From assembly GCA_030613045.1 (NCBI GenBank), contig JAUWMS010000176.1:1-6091 (forward strand): DNA of 6,091 bases, read 5' to 3'. A model generated the notes under the pieces. The model searched no databases and was not told the DNA's origin. It saw only the letters and a program-made list of their open reading frames with translations. This document shows positions 1 through 6,085 of this stretch, one piece after another. Each line of letters opens with the position of its first letter. Positions within the stretch are counted from its first letter, which is position 1. This DNA comes from Candidatus Latescibacterota bacterium (GTDB lineage: Bacteria; Latescibacterota; 4484-107). The position numbers were made by a program, and so were the translations under genes.

Positions 1-260
1 ACCATCCCAATCCCTTTAACGCCACTACTTCTATTACCTTCACGTTAGAGAGCAGCTGTGCGGTAGAGCTTTCGGTTTACAACTGCAAGGGACAATGCGT
101 CAAAACCCTGTTCCGCGGAGAAAAACAGGCGGGGATTTATACCGCCACGTGGAATGGGACGGATGAGCAGGGAACGGTGGTCACCAGCGGGATTTATTCC
201 TGTCAGTTGAAGGGTCCGGATGGGATCAAAGAGACGCGAAAAATGCTTTTCCTGAAGTGA
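1..260 (+). CDS. 3' end of a probably secreted protein with FlgD-Ig-like / T9SS-type C-terminal domain
   Basis: The reading frame enters from the left edge (first full codon at 3) and stops at TGA 258-260, giving the last 85 residues of a protein. The translation starts HPNPFNATTSITF, continues with beta-strand-like segments (ELSVYNCKGQCVKTL, then YTATWNGTDEQG), and ends with SGIYSCQLKG and a basic KMLFLK tail. This order (NPFN, xxYxxxGxxVxxL, WxGxDxxGxxVxSGxY, KxxxLK) is the signature of FlgD-Ig-like / type A sorting domains, which in FCB-group bacteria end proteins exported by the type IX secretion system. The rest of the protein, and so its activity, lies outside the window. The frame has mixed composition, near 50% GC by eye, lower than that of the lyase genes. 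Family assignment is confident; use of T9SS for export is inferred. Confidence 0.85.
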   Translation, partial: HPNPFNATTSITFTLESSCAVELSVYNCKGQCVKTLFRGEKQAGIYTATWNGTDEQGTVVTSGIYSCQLKGPDGIKETRKMLFLK

Positions 261-295
261 ATGGAGGACTCCACCCAATTTGTTTGGACGGATAG

Positions 296-335
296 GATAG
301 ACCCTCCGAAATCCCGTTGACCTCGGAGGTCTATC
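296..335. repeat. 13-bp imperfect inverted repeat (hairpin) between genes
   Basis: GATAGACCCTCCGA (296-309) pairs with TCGGAGGTCTATC (323-335) around a 13-nt loop, with a single bulged C as the only defect. It begins 36 nt after the stop of the upstream gene. It is followed by GGCAAAAAAC rather than a T-run, so it is not a canonical intrinsic terminator in either direction. The right arm's CCTCGGAGG (321-329) recurs exactly at 354-362, where it includes the ribosome binding site of the next gene. It may be a dispersed palindromic repeat, an mRNA-end stabiliser, or part of a translational switch; the sequence alone does not decide. Confidence 0.75.
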
Positions 336-367
336 GGCAAAAAACATGTTAGGCCTCGGAGGAATAT

Positions 368-1108
368 ATGCTTTACGATGACTACAATAGAGAGGAACGC
401 GCTTTATGCTCTCACTTGTTTCGTCTGCTTCATGAAAAATTAGTGACAGATTGTTACAACTCCCCATTATCAAGAGTACTTCAATTTCTGCCCATCCAGG
501 GGAGTCAATTTAGTTATCACGGAGTGAAAATTTTTGCAGAAGTAGCTCTGATTAGAGACGCCTATTTTGCAAGGAAGCCAAACGTTCGCGAGTTCATGGA
601 TAAGGTTGTCGATCGGATTGCCAGTCAAGAAGGCATTACAGAATACAGGCGATATAGCGAATTACCAAGTCCGCTGAATGATCCAGACGAGACGCATCCA
701 AAGAAAATTGGGTACAAGTCCAAGAAACTATCGGTTGGCCTGACAAAGGCTGAATTGGCAATATACGGATGTCTGCAGGGAATGTTTAACGCCAAACCTG
801 ACCTGGCAATAACTATTGATAACAAGCTGATCGTCTACGAGGCGAAGTTCACAGCGCCATTTAATGCAGCGCAACTAGATCGGACGAAGAAAATTGCAGA
901 TGTGTGGGCAAACGAGTTATTTGAAGACCTCGGTTTTGATGAGAAGCCGCAGGTCGTTGTATCGACGATTGGAGCAAAAGCATCTAAACCAGAACCAGAT
1001 TTGGACTGGGAGACAGTTTTCGAAATTCAAAAGAACTTTTACCCAACCAATGACAGAACTTACATTGCCTTTGAGTCAGCGAGTAGGTTGCTTCAATCAC
1101 CCAAATAA
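368..1108 (+). CDS. PD-(D/E)XK nuclease-like protein of unknown role
   Basis: This is a 246-residue protein. ATG at 368 is preceded by GGAGG at 358-362 with 5-nt spacing, which supports the start. The centre shows a PD-(D/E)XK-type core: KPDLAI (P144-D145), then a beta strand LIVYEAKF giving E158-x-K160, with a helix containing Q169 just after (AAQLDRT) and a possible upstream acidic residue E129 in a preceding helix. A strand PQVVVST (194-200) followed by DLDWETVFEI (211-220) is the usual continuation of such folds. No signal peptide or membrane segment is seen, so a cytoplasmic protein is expected. The N-terminal ~120 residues match no family I recognise. Base composition is low (about 37-48% GC in lines sampled by eye) against 60-70% in the lyase genes, which suggests acquisition. 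No methyltransferase, helicase or toxin partner is visible. A defence or DNA-repair role is only a guess. Confidence 0.85.
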   Translation: MLYDDYNREERALCSHLFRLLHEKLVTDCYNSPLSRVLQFLPIQGSQFSYHGVKIFAEVALIRDAYFARKPNVREFMDKVVDRIASQEGITEYRRYSELPSPLNDPDETHPKKIGYKSKKLSVGLTKAELAIYGCLQGMFNAKPDLAITIDNKLIVYEAKFTAPFNAAQLDRTKKIADVWANELFEDLGFDEKPQVVVSTIGAKASKPEPDLDWETVFEIQKNFYPTNDRTYIAFESASRLLQSPK

Positions 1109-1243
1109 TAGCGAGGCCCAGCAATGCGCTGTACCTGACCGCACTAGCTGGCTTGAATTTTCTAGGCTCAACGGCCAAAGTTGCGCTTTCTTCTGGTCAG
1201 CGTTATTCTGGAAGCACCGTGCGACAGGTGAGCTTAAACGATA

Positions 1244-1284
1244 AAAGCCGCCCTGAGATAGCACTCGGGGCGGCTTTCTTTTTT
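1244..1284 (+). terminator. Strong rho-independent terminator, possibly bidirectional
   Basis: AAAGCCGCCCTGAG (1244-1257) pairs with CTCGGGGCGGCTTT (1264-1277), giving a 14-bp stem with one G-T wobble and a 6-nt loop, followed directly by CTTTTTT (1278-1284). It sits 135 nt past the stop of the nuclease-like gene in the right orientation to end its transcript. Read on the minus strand the same stem is followed by TTTTATCGTTT, a weaker U-tract, so it may also stop leftward transcripts coming from the lyase genes. The bases between the nuclease stop and this stem (1109-1243) show no convincing gene. Confidence 0.9.
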
Positions 1285-1308
1285 GCGGATTCTTCGATCC
1301 TTGCGGTT

Positions 1309-1331
1309 ACGCCTCCGAAGCGAGGAGGCGT
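1309..1331. repeat. 8-bp perfect GC-rich hairpin between convergent genes
   Basis: ACGCCTCC (1309-1316) and GGAGGCGT (1324-1331) are perfect inverted repeats around a 7-nt loop. There is no T-run on either side, so it is not a canonical terminator. It lies 55 nt beyond the stop of the leftward lyase-like gene and could protect the 3' end of that mRNA before the terminator at 1244-1284. Confidence 0.6.
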
Positions 1332-1385
1332 TCCAGCGCGGGAGCGGCGGTAGATGAAAAGTCTCATGATCCAGTGAGTTGAGGC

Positions 1386-3623
1386 TCACGCCGAGTATTC
1401 AAACCGATCCAACAGTCCTTCTTCAGCCGCCGCATCCGCAAACAGGATCAGCGACGTATAGCTCGCTGCGAACGTCCGCCCTCCACCATGTCCTCGGATC
1501 ACCGCGCCGTCCTCGATCAACCGTTTCGGTCCTCCTCTGCTTCCTCCGAATCCCTCCATAAGCGCCGCGAACTGCCGGGCCGCCACCTCTAAGTAGCGCC
1601 GGTTCTTCGTCTGCCGGTACGCGTGCGTGAACGTCTCGATGGCGTGCATCGTGGGCGCGGGATGACGCAGCGAGGGCAGTTCCTTGTAATACAGAATACC
1701 CCCTGGGCCAAGGCAATGCTCGATCAGATCGTCCGCGGTCTTCACGATCAAACGCTTTACCCGGTCGTCGTCCTCGATCAACAGATACCGGGCGAGGGAA
1801 TTGGCCGCGATGGCAATCATAAACGGCACCCGGGGCATACTGTGGCTCGTGTAGGGCGCGAGCATCCCCCCGAACTGTTCGTGCCAGGTCAGGTATTGAT
1901 CCACGATCCGCCGGGCTTCGGACCGATACCCCTCCTCTCCGGTCTCCTGCACCATCGCTACCAACGTCCGCAAAGCCCAGCCGCCCTCCCTCGCGGAGGA
2001 TGCGCCCGGCTCCCGCATCGCCGGTTTCCTCAGATGCCGCAGCACGTTCTCCGTGATCATCCGCGCGGCCTCCAATCCCTCCCGCCGTCCGGTCAGATGG
2101 TAGTAGTCCAACAGACCCTCCACCCACTCGTGCGACGGCGTAACCCCGCCGGACACGTGATGGGCCGAATGCACCACCAGCCCGCCGTGCCGCAGCGGAT
2201 CGTCGCTCCGATGGCACAGATCCACGTCTAACCAGTGCCGTGCTGCGACCAGTCCGGATTCCAGGGTTCGACGTTCTCCGATCAGACCGTAGAACAGCGT
2301 ACACGCGTGCGTCCGGTCGTACTCGTTGTTCACCCACACGGTCAGCCCGCGCCCGCGGCCCTGATCCGTGTATCCCGCGTCCGGTGCATCCCCGAAGTGG
2401 AACATCCCAAGCGCGGCAGGACGACTGGTGTGAGACTGAATCAGCTTCACCGTAAGCCGATCCGGAATCCGCTCCGGGAACATCGGCATCCCCCACGGAT
2501 TGTTCTCCCGAATCCACGCACGGGGCAGCGCAGGCCGATCCGGAAGCTGGAACTGAAGGCTTCGTGCGGAGATCTCCTCCAACGGGATCGTGCCGTCGTG
2601 CACGTGCACCAGCATCCGGTGCGTCTTGCCCATCCCCTGATATACGGTAGCAGGCGGCGCATCCGAAGGGAACAGCGAACCCGTGATCCCCTCCGGCGTG
2701 ACCCGAAGTGCCTTCGGGAAGTTCTGGTGCGCCTGATGGATCGAAAGCGCCACCCCGGTGTCCTCTATGCGCCAGTCCGCCCAGAAATCCCCGTAGAAGC
2801 AATCCACGTAATGCTCGTTGGACTGGTATAGGATCGTCTCTGCATCGAGCGACAATTCCAGCGGCTCGGCGCCCTCCTGAATCCGCGTACGGTAGTATCC
2901 CTCCCCCAGCGCCAGCCGGGGCGTCCCGCGCACAGGAGGCCGTACGTCGAGGCGCAATTCCTCCAACGCCAGTTCCCCCTCATCTTCCGTGTGCAGAAAA
3001 GCGTGCTCCACCTCCGCGTAGGATTTCCCGGCATACGCCGTCACCCGGCCGCGTAACTCCATGAAGCCGCCACCGTCCTCCCTCCGATGTTTCCCCCGGA
3101 CAAGCACCACCGCGCGCAGAGGTCCTGCCTCGACGACCTCTAACTCCACTGGTCCCGACGCCGTGGATAAGACCTGCCCCGCGCATCGCATTTGGAATCC
3201 CTGGAATGCCTGACCATTCCACAACCTTTGGGCGTTGAGGATCACATCTGTGAATGGCAGGAATCCCTCACGTGGTATTCGGAACGCAAGTGGTCCGGTG
3301 TCCACTGAGACTCCGTCCTCCATCTCCTCCACGCGCACCTCCACTTCCGGTCGTGGAGCGTCCACTGCCCGATCCGCGATCTCGCACGCCAACGTCTTGT
3401 CCGCGTTCCCCGGCAAGTCCGGCTGAAAATGCACGAAGAGCCACTTTACGCTTCCATCCTCCCACGTCGCAAGCACTTGGGGCTGAATTGGCAGCCTCCG
3501 ATCCCCGTCCCGCACCACGAGCCGCTTGGGATCGTCTAACCTGCCCTCCGCAAACGGGATGCTCACACTCACCGGTTCCCGAGCGCGGTCATACTTAGAG
3601 ATCTTCTCGAAATAGAGTTCCAT
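1386..3623 (-). CDS. Exo-rhamnogalacturonan lyase / YetA-like (PcRGLX, PL26-related) family protein
   Basis: This is a 745-residue protein. The N-terminus (residues 17-67: VSVSIPFAEGRLDD, then LPIQPQVLATWEDGSVKWLFVHF) matches the RIFT-barrel domain that opens the PcRGLX/YetA family, which includes a fungal exo-acting rhamnogalacturonan lyase and Bacillus YetA from the rhamnogalacturonan cluster. Residues ~100-345 are beta-rich, and ~350-745 look like an alpha/alpha toroid, with HSAHHVSGG (485-493), SHEWVEGLLDYYHLTGR (497-513) and repeated helices. I infer beta-elimination at uronic-acid linkages; the substrate is not readable from sequence. No signal peptide is seen, so it probably acts in the cytoplasm. 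ATG at 3623 is chosen because GAAGGAG lies 8 nt upstream; a TTG 13 codons further up (3662) has no ribosome binding site and overlaps a repeat fragment. The gene lies downstream of, and in the same direction as, the heparinase-like gene. Family assignment is fairly confident; enzymatic activity is inferred. Confidence 0.88.
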   Translation of the reverse strand: MELYFEKISKYDRAREPVSVSIPFAEGRLDDPKRLVVRDGDRRLPIQPQVLATWEDGSVKWLFVHFQPDLPGNADKTLACEIADRAVDAPRPEVEVRVEEMEDGVSVDTGPLAFRIPREGFLPFTDVILNAQRLWNGQAFQGFQMRCAGQVLSTASGPVELEVVEAGPLRAVVLVRGKHRREDGGGFMELRGRVTAYAGKSYAEVEHAFLHTEDEGELALEELRLDVRPPVRGTPRLALGEGYYRTRIQEGAEPLELSLDAETILYQSNEHYVDCFYGDFWADWRIEDTGVALSIHQAHQNFPKALRVTPEGITGSLFPSDAPPATVYQGMGKTHRMLVHVHDGTIPLEEISARSLQFQLPDRPALPRAWIRENNPWGMPMFPERIPDRLTVKLIQSHTSRPAALGMFHFGDAPDAGYTDQGRGRGLTVWVNNEYDRTHACTLFYGLIGERRTLESGLVAARHWLDVDLCHRSDDPLRHGGLVVHSAHHVSGGVTPSHEWVEGLLDYYHLTGRREGLEAARMITENVLRHLRKPAMREPGASSAREGGWALRTLVAMVQETGEEGYRSEARRIVDQYLTWHEQFGGMLAPYTSHSMPRVPFMIAIAANSLARYLLIEDDDRVKRLIVKTADDLIEHCLGPGGILYYKELPSLRHPAPTMHAIETFTHAYRQTKNRRYLEVAARQFAALMEGFGGSRGGPKRLIEDGAVIRGHGGGRTFAASYTSLILFADAAAEEGLLDRFEYSA

Positions 3624-3631
3624 TAGCCCGA

Positions 3632-3638
3632 CTCCTTC
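3632..3638 (-). promoter_or_regulatory. Ribosome binding site fixing the start of the YetA-like gene
   Basis: On the minus strand GAAGGAG stands 8 nt before ATG at 3623. It decides between this ATG and the in-frame TTG at 3662, which has only non-SD sequence upstream. Confidence 0.8.
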
Positions 3639-3681
3639 ACTTAGAGATTTTCCTTTTCTCAATGACAGGGGAACTGATCAT

Positions 3682-3772
3682 GTCACCGCGAGGAGCATCA
3701 GCGACGAAGCAATCTCTGAGAGTATCGCGCAACAACGAGATTGCTTCGCTTCCTTCGGGCGCTCGCAATGAC
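3682..3772. repeat. MITE/REP-like 91-bp inverted repeat between the two lyase genes
   Basis: The outer arms GTCACCGCGAG (3682-3692) and CTCGCAATGAC (3762-3772) pair at 9 of 11 positions. The inner arms CGAAGCAATCTC (3705-3716) and GAGATTGCTTCG (3737-3748) pair perfectly across a 20-nt loop; the middle portions pair poorly. I recognise the GAGATTGCTTCG...CTCGCAATGAC pattern from dispersed palindromic repeats in many bacterial genomes. A further CTCAATGAC at 3658-3666 looks like the end of a second, degraded copy. No clear target-site duplication flanks it. It occupies most of the 226-nt gap between two codirectional genes; its RNA would fold into a long hairpin on either strand. No promoter for the downstream gene is convincing within the gap. 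Confidence 0.8.
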
Positions 3773-3849
3773 GGAAAAGAAAAAGATTCAAGTGGTTTCG
3801 GTGTTGCCTTCTTACAGCTAAATGCAAAACTCGTATTCTATCTCTGTGG

Positions 3850-5739
3850 TCACGCTTCCGAAGTGAAGATGTGCTCGAACTCCGCCAGTGCGGTGCGCTT
3901 CGTTTCCCGCTCCTGCTCGGTCCGATAGGGGATGAGGGTGAGCACGATTCCGGCGTTTCCGTTACGGGCGGTCGTCAGAAATCTCAAGTATTCCCGACGG
4001 ACAGGCCCGGAGTCCTCGGAGCGGAGGCGGAGTTTTTCGTGCGCGCCGATGAGGATGCGATCCACGCCGGGCTTGGCGCAGGCGATGAGGAGGGATCCGG
4101 ATTCCCCGGAAACGATAGCTCCATCCTCCACCAACGTTATTTTCCCGGCCACGTGCAGCCGGGATTCCACTTCCGCGCCTTCCCGACAGGTTACTTCGTC
4201 CTTCAACACCCATCCCGTCGGCTTGAGGAAATAGAGTGTGCGTCGGGCTTTGGAGAGCACGTCCGAAGGATAGGCGTGCGCCATGTCTATGACCACGCGC
4301 TCCCAGTTTTTCTCCTGCCGATGTTCCACGATCTTCCCTTGGTATTCCTTCCCGGCCTGCTGACCTTTTCCATCCACAAAGATGAGATTGTGCCCTTCCG
4401 AGCCGCACACCGGATTGTCGTACCGTTCGGAGCTGAAGTAGGCGCGGTCGTATAGGCCGATGCCTGTGTCGCGGATGGTTGTTTCGCCCAAGCCATGCAC
4501 GAGGAACTGACCCACGTCGTTGTGATTGTGCGGCTCGGCATTGTGTCCGGCCTTGAGCGCCAGCACGAGGGCGTCCGGGTCGGTCCAGGAGGATCGCGTA
4601 ACGATCACCCCGATGTCCCGGTAATGTTTGGAGATGTCCGAAGGATCCGGCGGCGCGGCGTTCAATTTTTCCGGCATCGGCCAAAGGAGATCCCGAAGCG
4701 CGCCGCCCCGAAGGAGTCCCGGGGGCTCGAGCGGTTCCATGTACCACTTGATCGCCGAATCCTGATAGCGGTCGGCGAATCGGGCCATCACGTCGGGATA
4801 GACGCTGGGCACGGCGCTGGTATCGCCGAAATTCACGCACGCGTTCGGAGGAAGATAAGCATAGATCGGGAAGCGGGAGGTGGCGCGCATACTCGGATGC
4901 GCCAGCAGGTCTATCTCGCCATCGGTGATTTTGGACAGCACATCGGACAGATAGATCACTCTGGAAAAGCCATAGAACCAGTATCCCACGCCCTCGACCC
5001 ACGCGCCGTCCCGATCCGCCGTGTTCAGGAAGGCGAGGATGCTTTCGAGCATCTTGTGCAGCAGCTCGAGCGCCCAGGGTTCGTCCAAGGCCATCAGCAC
5101 GAGGGCGGTGCCGGAGTTCCCGTTGCACACGCCGCACCAATTGGATTCCGGGCGATGGGCCCATCCCTGCTCGTCGAAGTGATCCCGGAGGGGCACTAAG
5201 ACCTGACGGAGCACGCTACGACGCATCCAGTTCAGGGTTTCCGCATCCAAGTCTTCGTGGAGGACATCCCACAGATCGGCGAGGGACAACGCGGTGCCGG
5301 AGGAGAAGAGGTCCACGAGCGTGATCGTGTCCGGCGAAAAGGAGCGACCGCCTGTGTGCGCGGGAAGCACCCAGGTGAATTCCTCCATAATGGCCCAGAG
5401 ATAGTCCCGACAGCGATCCAGATATTTCTCCTCCCCGGTCAGAAGATAGCTCATCGCCAGATTCTCGGCCCGGGTGCGGCGTTGAAAAGACGGACCCTCG
5501 AAGGGCCTGCGACGACCCGTGCGCACAAAATCGTCGTACAAAGATCTCGGAAGATCGGGAATGGGTTGCTCTATGGCAGCGTCGCAGTCCCGAATCTTTG
5601 CTTCCATAATCTGCGTCCATCGTCCCTCACGCATGCGCTCCCGGAGCGTATCCCGGTCGCCTGCGCCTTCCAGCAAAAGCGGGCGGGAGAAAGAGGGATG
5701 GATGAGTTGCTTGAGTTCGTGGGGATTCGGTATGCGCAT
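3850..5739 (-). CDS. Heparinase II/III family protein (polysaccharide/oligosaccharide lyase)
   Basis: This is a 629-residue protein with the two-part layout of the family: an N-terminal alpha/alpha toroid (about residues 13-350, from HPSFSRPLLL) and a C-terminal beta-sandwich (about 375-625). Family motifs seen are SNWCGVCNGNSG (199-210, N200 a candidate catalytic residue), WVEGVGYWFYGFSR (247-260, with Y253/Y256), HNHNDVGQF (404-412) and SEGHNLIFVDG (447-457, H450). Relatives cleave uronic-acid polysaccharides such as heparin, heparan sulfate or alginate by beta-elimination; which one applies here cannot be told. There is no N-terminal hydrophobic signal, so an intracellular site is likely, consistent with processing imported oligosaccharides. 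ATG at 5739 is preceded by AGGAGG with 8-nt spacing (5748-5753), a strong site. It is the first gene of a probable leftward unit with the YetA-like gene, separated by a 226-nt repeat-bearing gap. Confidence 0.93.
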   Translation of the reverse strand: MRIPNPHELKQLIHPSFSRPLLLEGAGDRDTLRERMREGRWTQIMEAKIRDCDAAIEQPIPDLPRSLYDDFVRTGRRRPFEGPSFQRRTRAENLAMSYLLTGEEKYLDRCRDYLWAIMEEFTWVLPAHTGGRSFSPDTITLVDLFSSGTALSLADLWDVLHEDLDAETLNWMRRSVLRQVLVPLRDHFDEQGWAHRPESNWCGVCNGNSGTALVLMALDEPWALELLHKMLESILAFLNTADRDGAWVEGVGYWFYGFSRVIYLSDVLSKITDGEIDLLAHPSMRATSRFPIYAYLPPNACVNFGDTSAVPSVYPDVMARFADRYQDSAIKWYMEPLEPPGLLRGGALRDLLWPMPEKLNAAPPDPSDISKHYRDIGVIVTRSSWTDPDALVLALKAGHNAEPHNHNDVGQFLVHGLGETTIRDTGIGLYDRAYFSSERYDNPVCGSEGHNLIFVDGKGQQAGKEYQGKIVEHRQEKNWERVVIDMAHAYPSDVLSKARRTLYFLKPTGWVLKDEVTCREGAEVESRLHVAGKITLVEDGAIVSGESGSLLIACAKPGVDRILIGAHEKLRLRSEDSGPVRREYLRFLTTARNGNAGIVLTLIPYRTEQERETKRTALAEFEHIFTSEA

Positions 5740-5761
5740 GGCGTTATCCTCCTCGCATCGG

Positions 5762-5775
5762 GGATTCGGGAATCC
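5762..5775. promoter_or_regulatory. 14-bp palindrome in the heparinase leader
   Basis: GGATTC-GG-GAATCC is a perfect 6-bp inverted repeat with a 2-nt centre. It lies 8 nt upstream of the AGGAGG ribosome binding site on the minus strand. A 2-nt loop is too tight for a good RNA hairpin, so a DNA-level protein site is more natural. Function unknown; it could be chance. Confidence 0.35.
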
Positions 5776-5812
5776 AATCTCCCGCAGGCTTCGGACGGGT
5801 GATCATCGGTTT

Positions 5813-5838
5813 TTCACGGAGGAAATCCGTGCCGTGAA
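5813..5838. promoter_or_regulatory. Nested inverted repeats in the leader of the heparinase-like mRNA
   Basis: Two overlapping pairings are possible. TTCACGG (5813-5819) matches CCGTGAA (5832-5838), and CACGGA (5815-5820) matches TCCGTG (5826-5831) with a 5-nt loop. They are mutually exclusive and would lie at the very 5' end of a transcript started from the leftward promoter at 5845-5873. They could be a 5' stabilising hairpin or an operator. No known riboswitch was recognised. Confidence 0.45.
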
Positions 5839-5849
5839 TGCTCAAGCAT
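5838..5849. promoter_or_regulatory. Candidate operator palindrome over the leftward -10 / start region
   Basis: ATGCT-CA-AGCAT is a perfect inverted repeat with 5-bp arms. It overlaps the proposed -10 box (5845-5850) and runs to the expected transcription start of the leftward promoter. A repressor bound here would block that promoter. No regulator gene is present in the window, so this is inference from position only. Confidence 0.35.
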
Positions 5850-5873
5850 ACGCAAAATAGATTGCATTGTCAA
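5845..5873 (-). promoter_or_regulatory. Sigma70-type promoter for the leftward lyase genes
   Basis: On the minus strand TTGACA (5868-5873) is followed by a 17-nt spacer and TATGCT (5845-5850), a perfect -35 and a 4-of-6 -10. Transcription would start near 5838, leaving a leader of about 100 nt before ATG 5739. An A-rich stretch lies just upstream of the -35. Confidence 0.65.
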
Positions 5874-5963
5874 GCCTATTTTTGGGGAGCGAATTATTCC
5901 CGACGACCGCGCTTTTTCCTTGAGGACTTGCGCGCCCACGCTCCATAGCGGGCTGGAAAAGAC

Positions 5964-5992
5964 TTGACAGAGAGGGGGGTTATGGTTATAAT
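5964..5992 (+). promoter_or_regulatory. Perfect-consensus sigma70-type promoter reading rightward
   Basis: TTGACA (5964-5969), exactly 17 nt, then TATAAT (5987-5992): both hexamers and the spacing match the consensus. The expected start is near 6000, and the transcript leaves the window. It is divergent from the lyase promoter, with about 90 nt between the two -35 boxes. The downstream gene is not visible. Confidence 0.75.
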
Positions 5993-6050
5993 TGGGTAAA
6001 GAAATATACAGGTTTCGATGATTTCACGAAGCGGAGGTTTTTTTCTTGAA

Positions 6051-6085
6051 CCCCTCCCCCGGCCCCTCCCCGAAGCGGGGAGGGG
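6051..6085. repeat. C/G-rich hairpin repeat at the right edge
   Basis: CCCCTCCCCG (6063-6072) and CGGGGAGGGG (6076-6085) are perfect 10-bp arms around AAG. A direct half-copy CCCCTCCCCC (6051-6060) precedes them. This resembles dispersed CCCCTCCCC/GGGGAGGGG hairpin repeats seen in many bacterial genomes. It lies about 50-85 nt after the expected start of the rightward transcript, so it would be in its leader. The repeat may continue past the window edge. Confidence 0.75.

Noticed and set aside
317..346. TTGACC at 317-322 as a -35 for the nuclease-like gene
   Set aside because: The 17-18-nt spaced position holds AAAAAC/AAAACA, a poor -10, and the hexamer lies in the loop and arm of the hairpin.
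45..473. Open frame of 142 codons on the minus strand
   Set aside because: It spans the FlgD-like gene end, the hairpin spacer and the start of the nuclease-like gene, all of which have better support on the plus strand.
1153..1353. Open frame of 66 codons on the plus strand with a TTG start
   Set aside because: It runs straight through the strong terminator at 1244-1284 and has no ribosome binding site.
1423..2802. Open frame of 459 codons on the minus strand
   Set aside because: It lies wholly inside the YetA-like gene in another frame, its translation is low-complexity in R, G, A and S, and it resembles no family. It is a by-product of high GC.
2235..2831. Open frame of 198 codons on the plus strand, antisense to the YetA-like gene
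   Set aside because: The translation is rich in R, P and H with no domain pattern, and no ribosome binding site was noted; explained as antisense of a high-GC gene.
3624..3662. 13-residue N-terminal extension of the YetA-like protein from TTG 3662
   Set aside because: There is no Shine-Dalgarno before the TTG, the stretch begins in a repeat fragment, and ATG 3623 has a strong site and starts at the family-like N-terminus.
3962..5164. Open frame of 400 codons on the minus strand
   Set aside because: It sits inside the heparinase-like gene, is Arg/Gly-rich and has no motifs; the overlapping gene has clear family motifs and a strong ribosome binding site.
4495..5199. Open frame of 234 codons on the plus strand, antisense to the heparinase-like gene
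   Set aside because: It has no recognisable motif and fully overlaps a well-supported gene.
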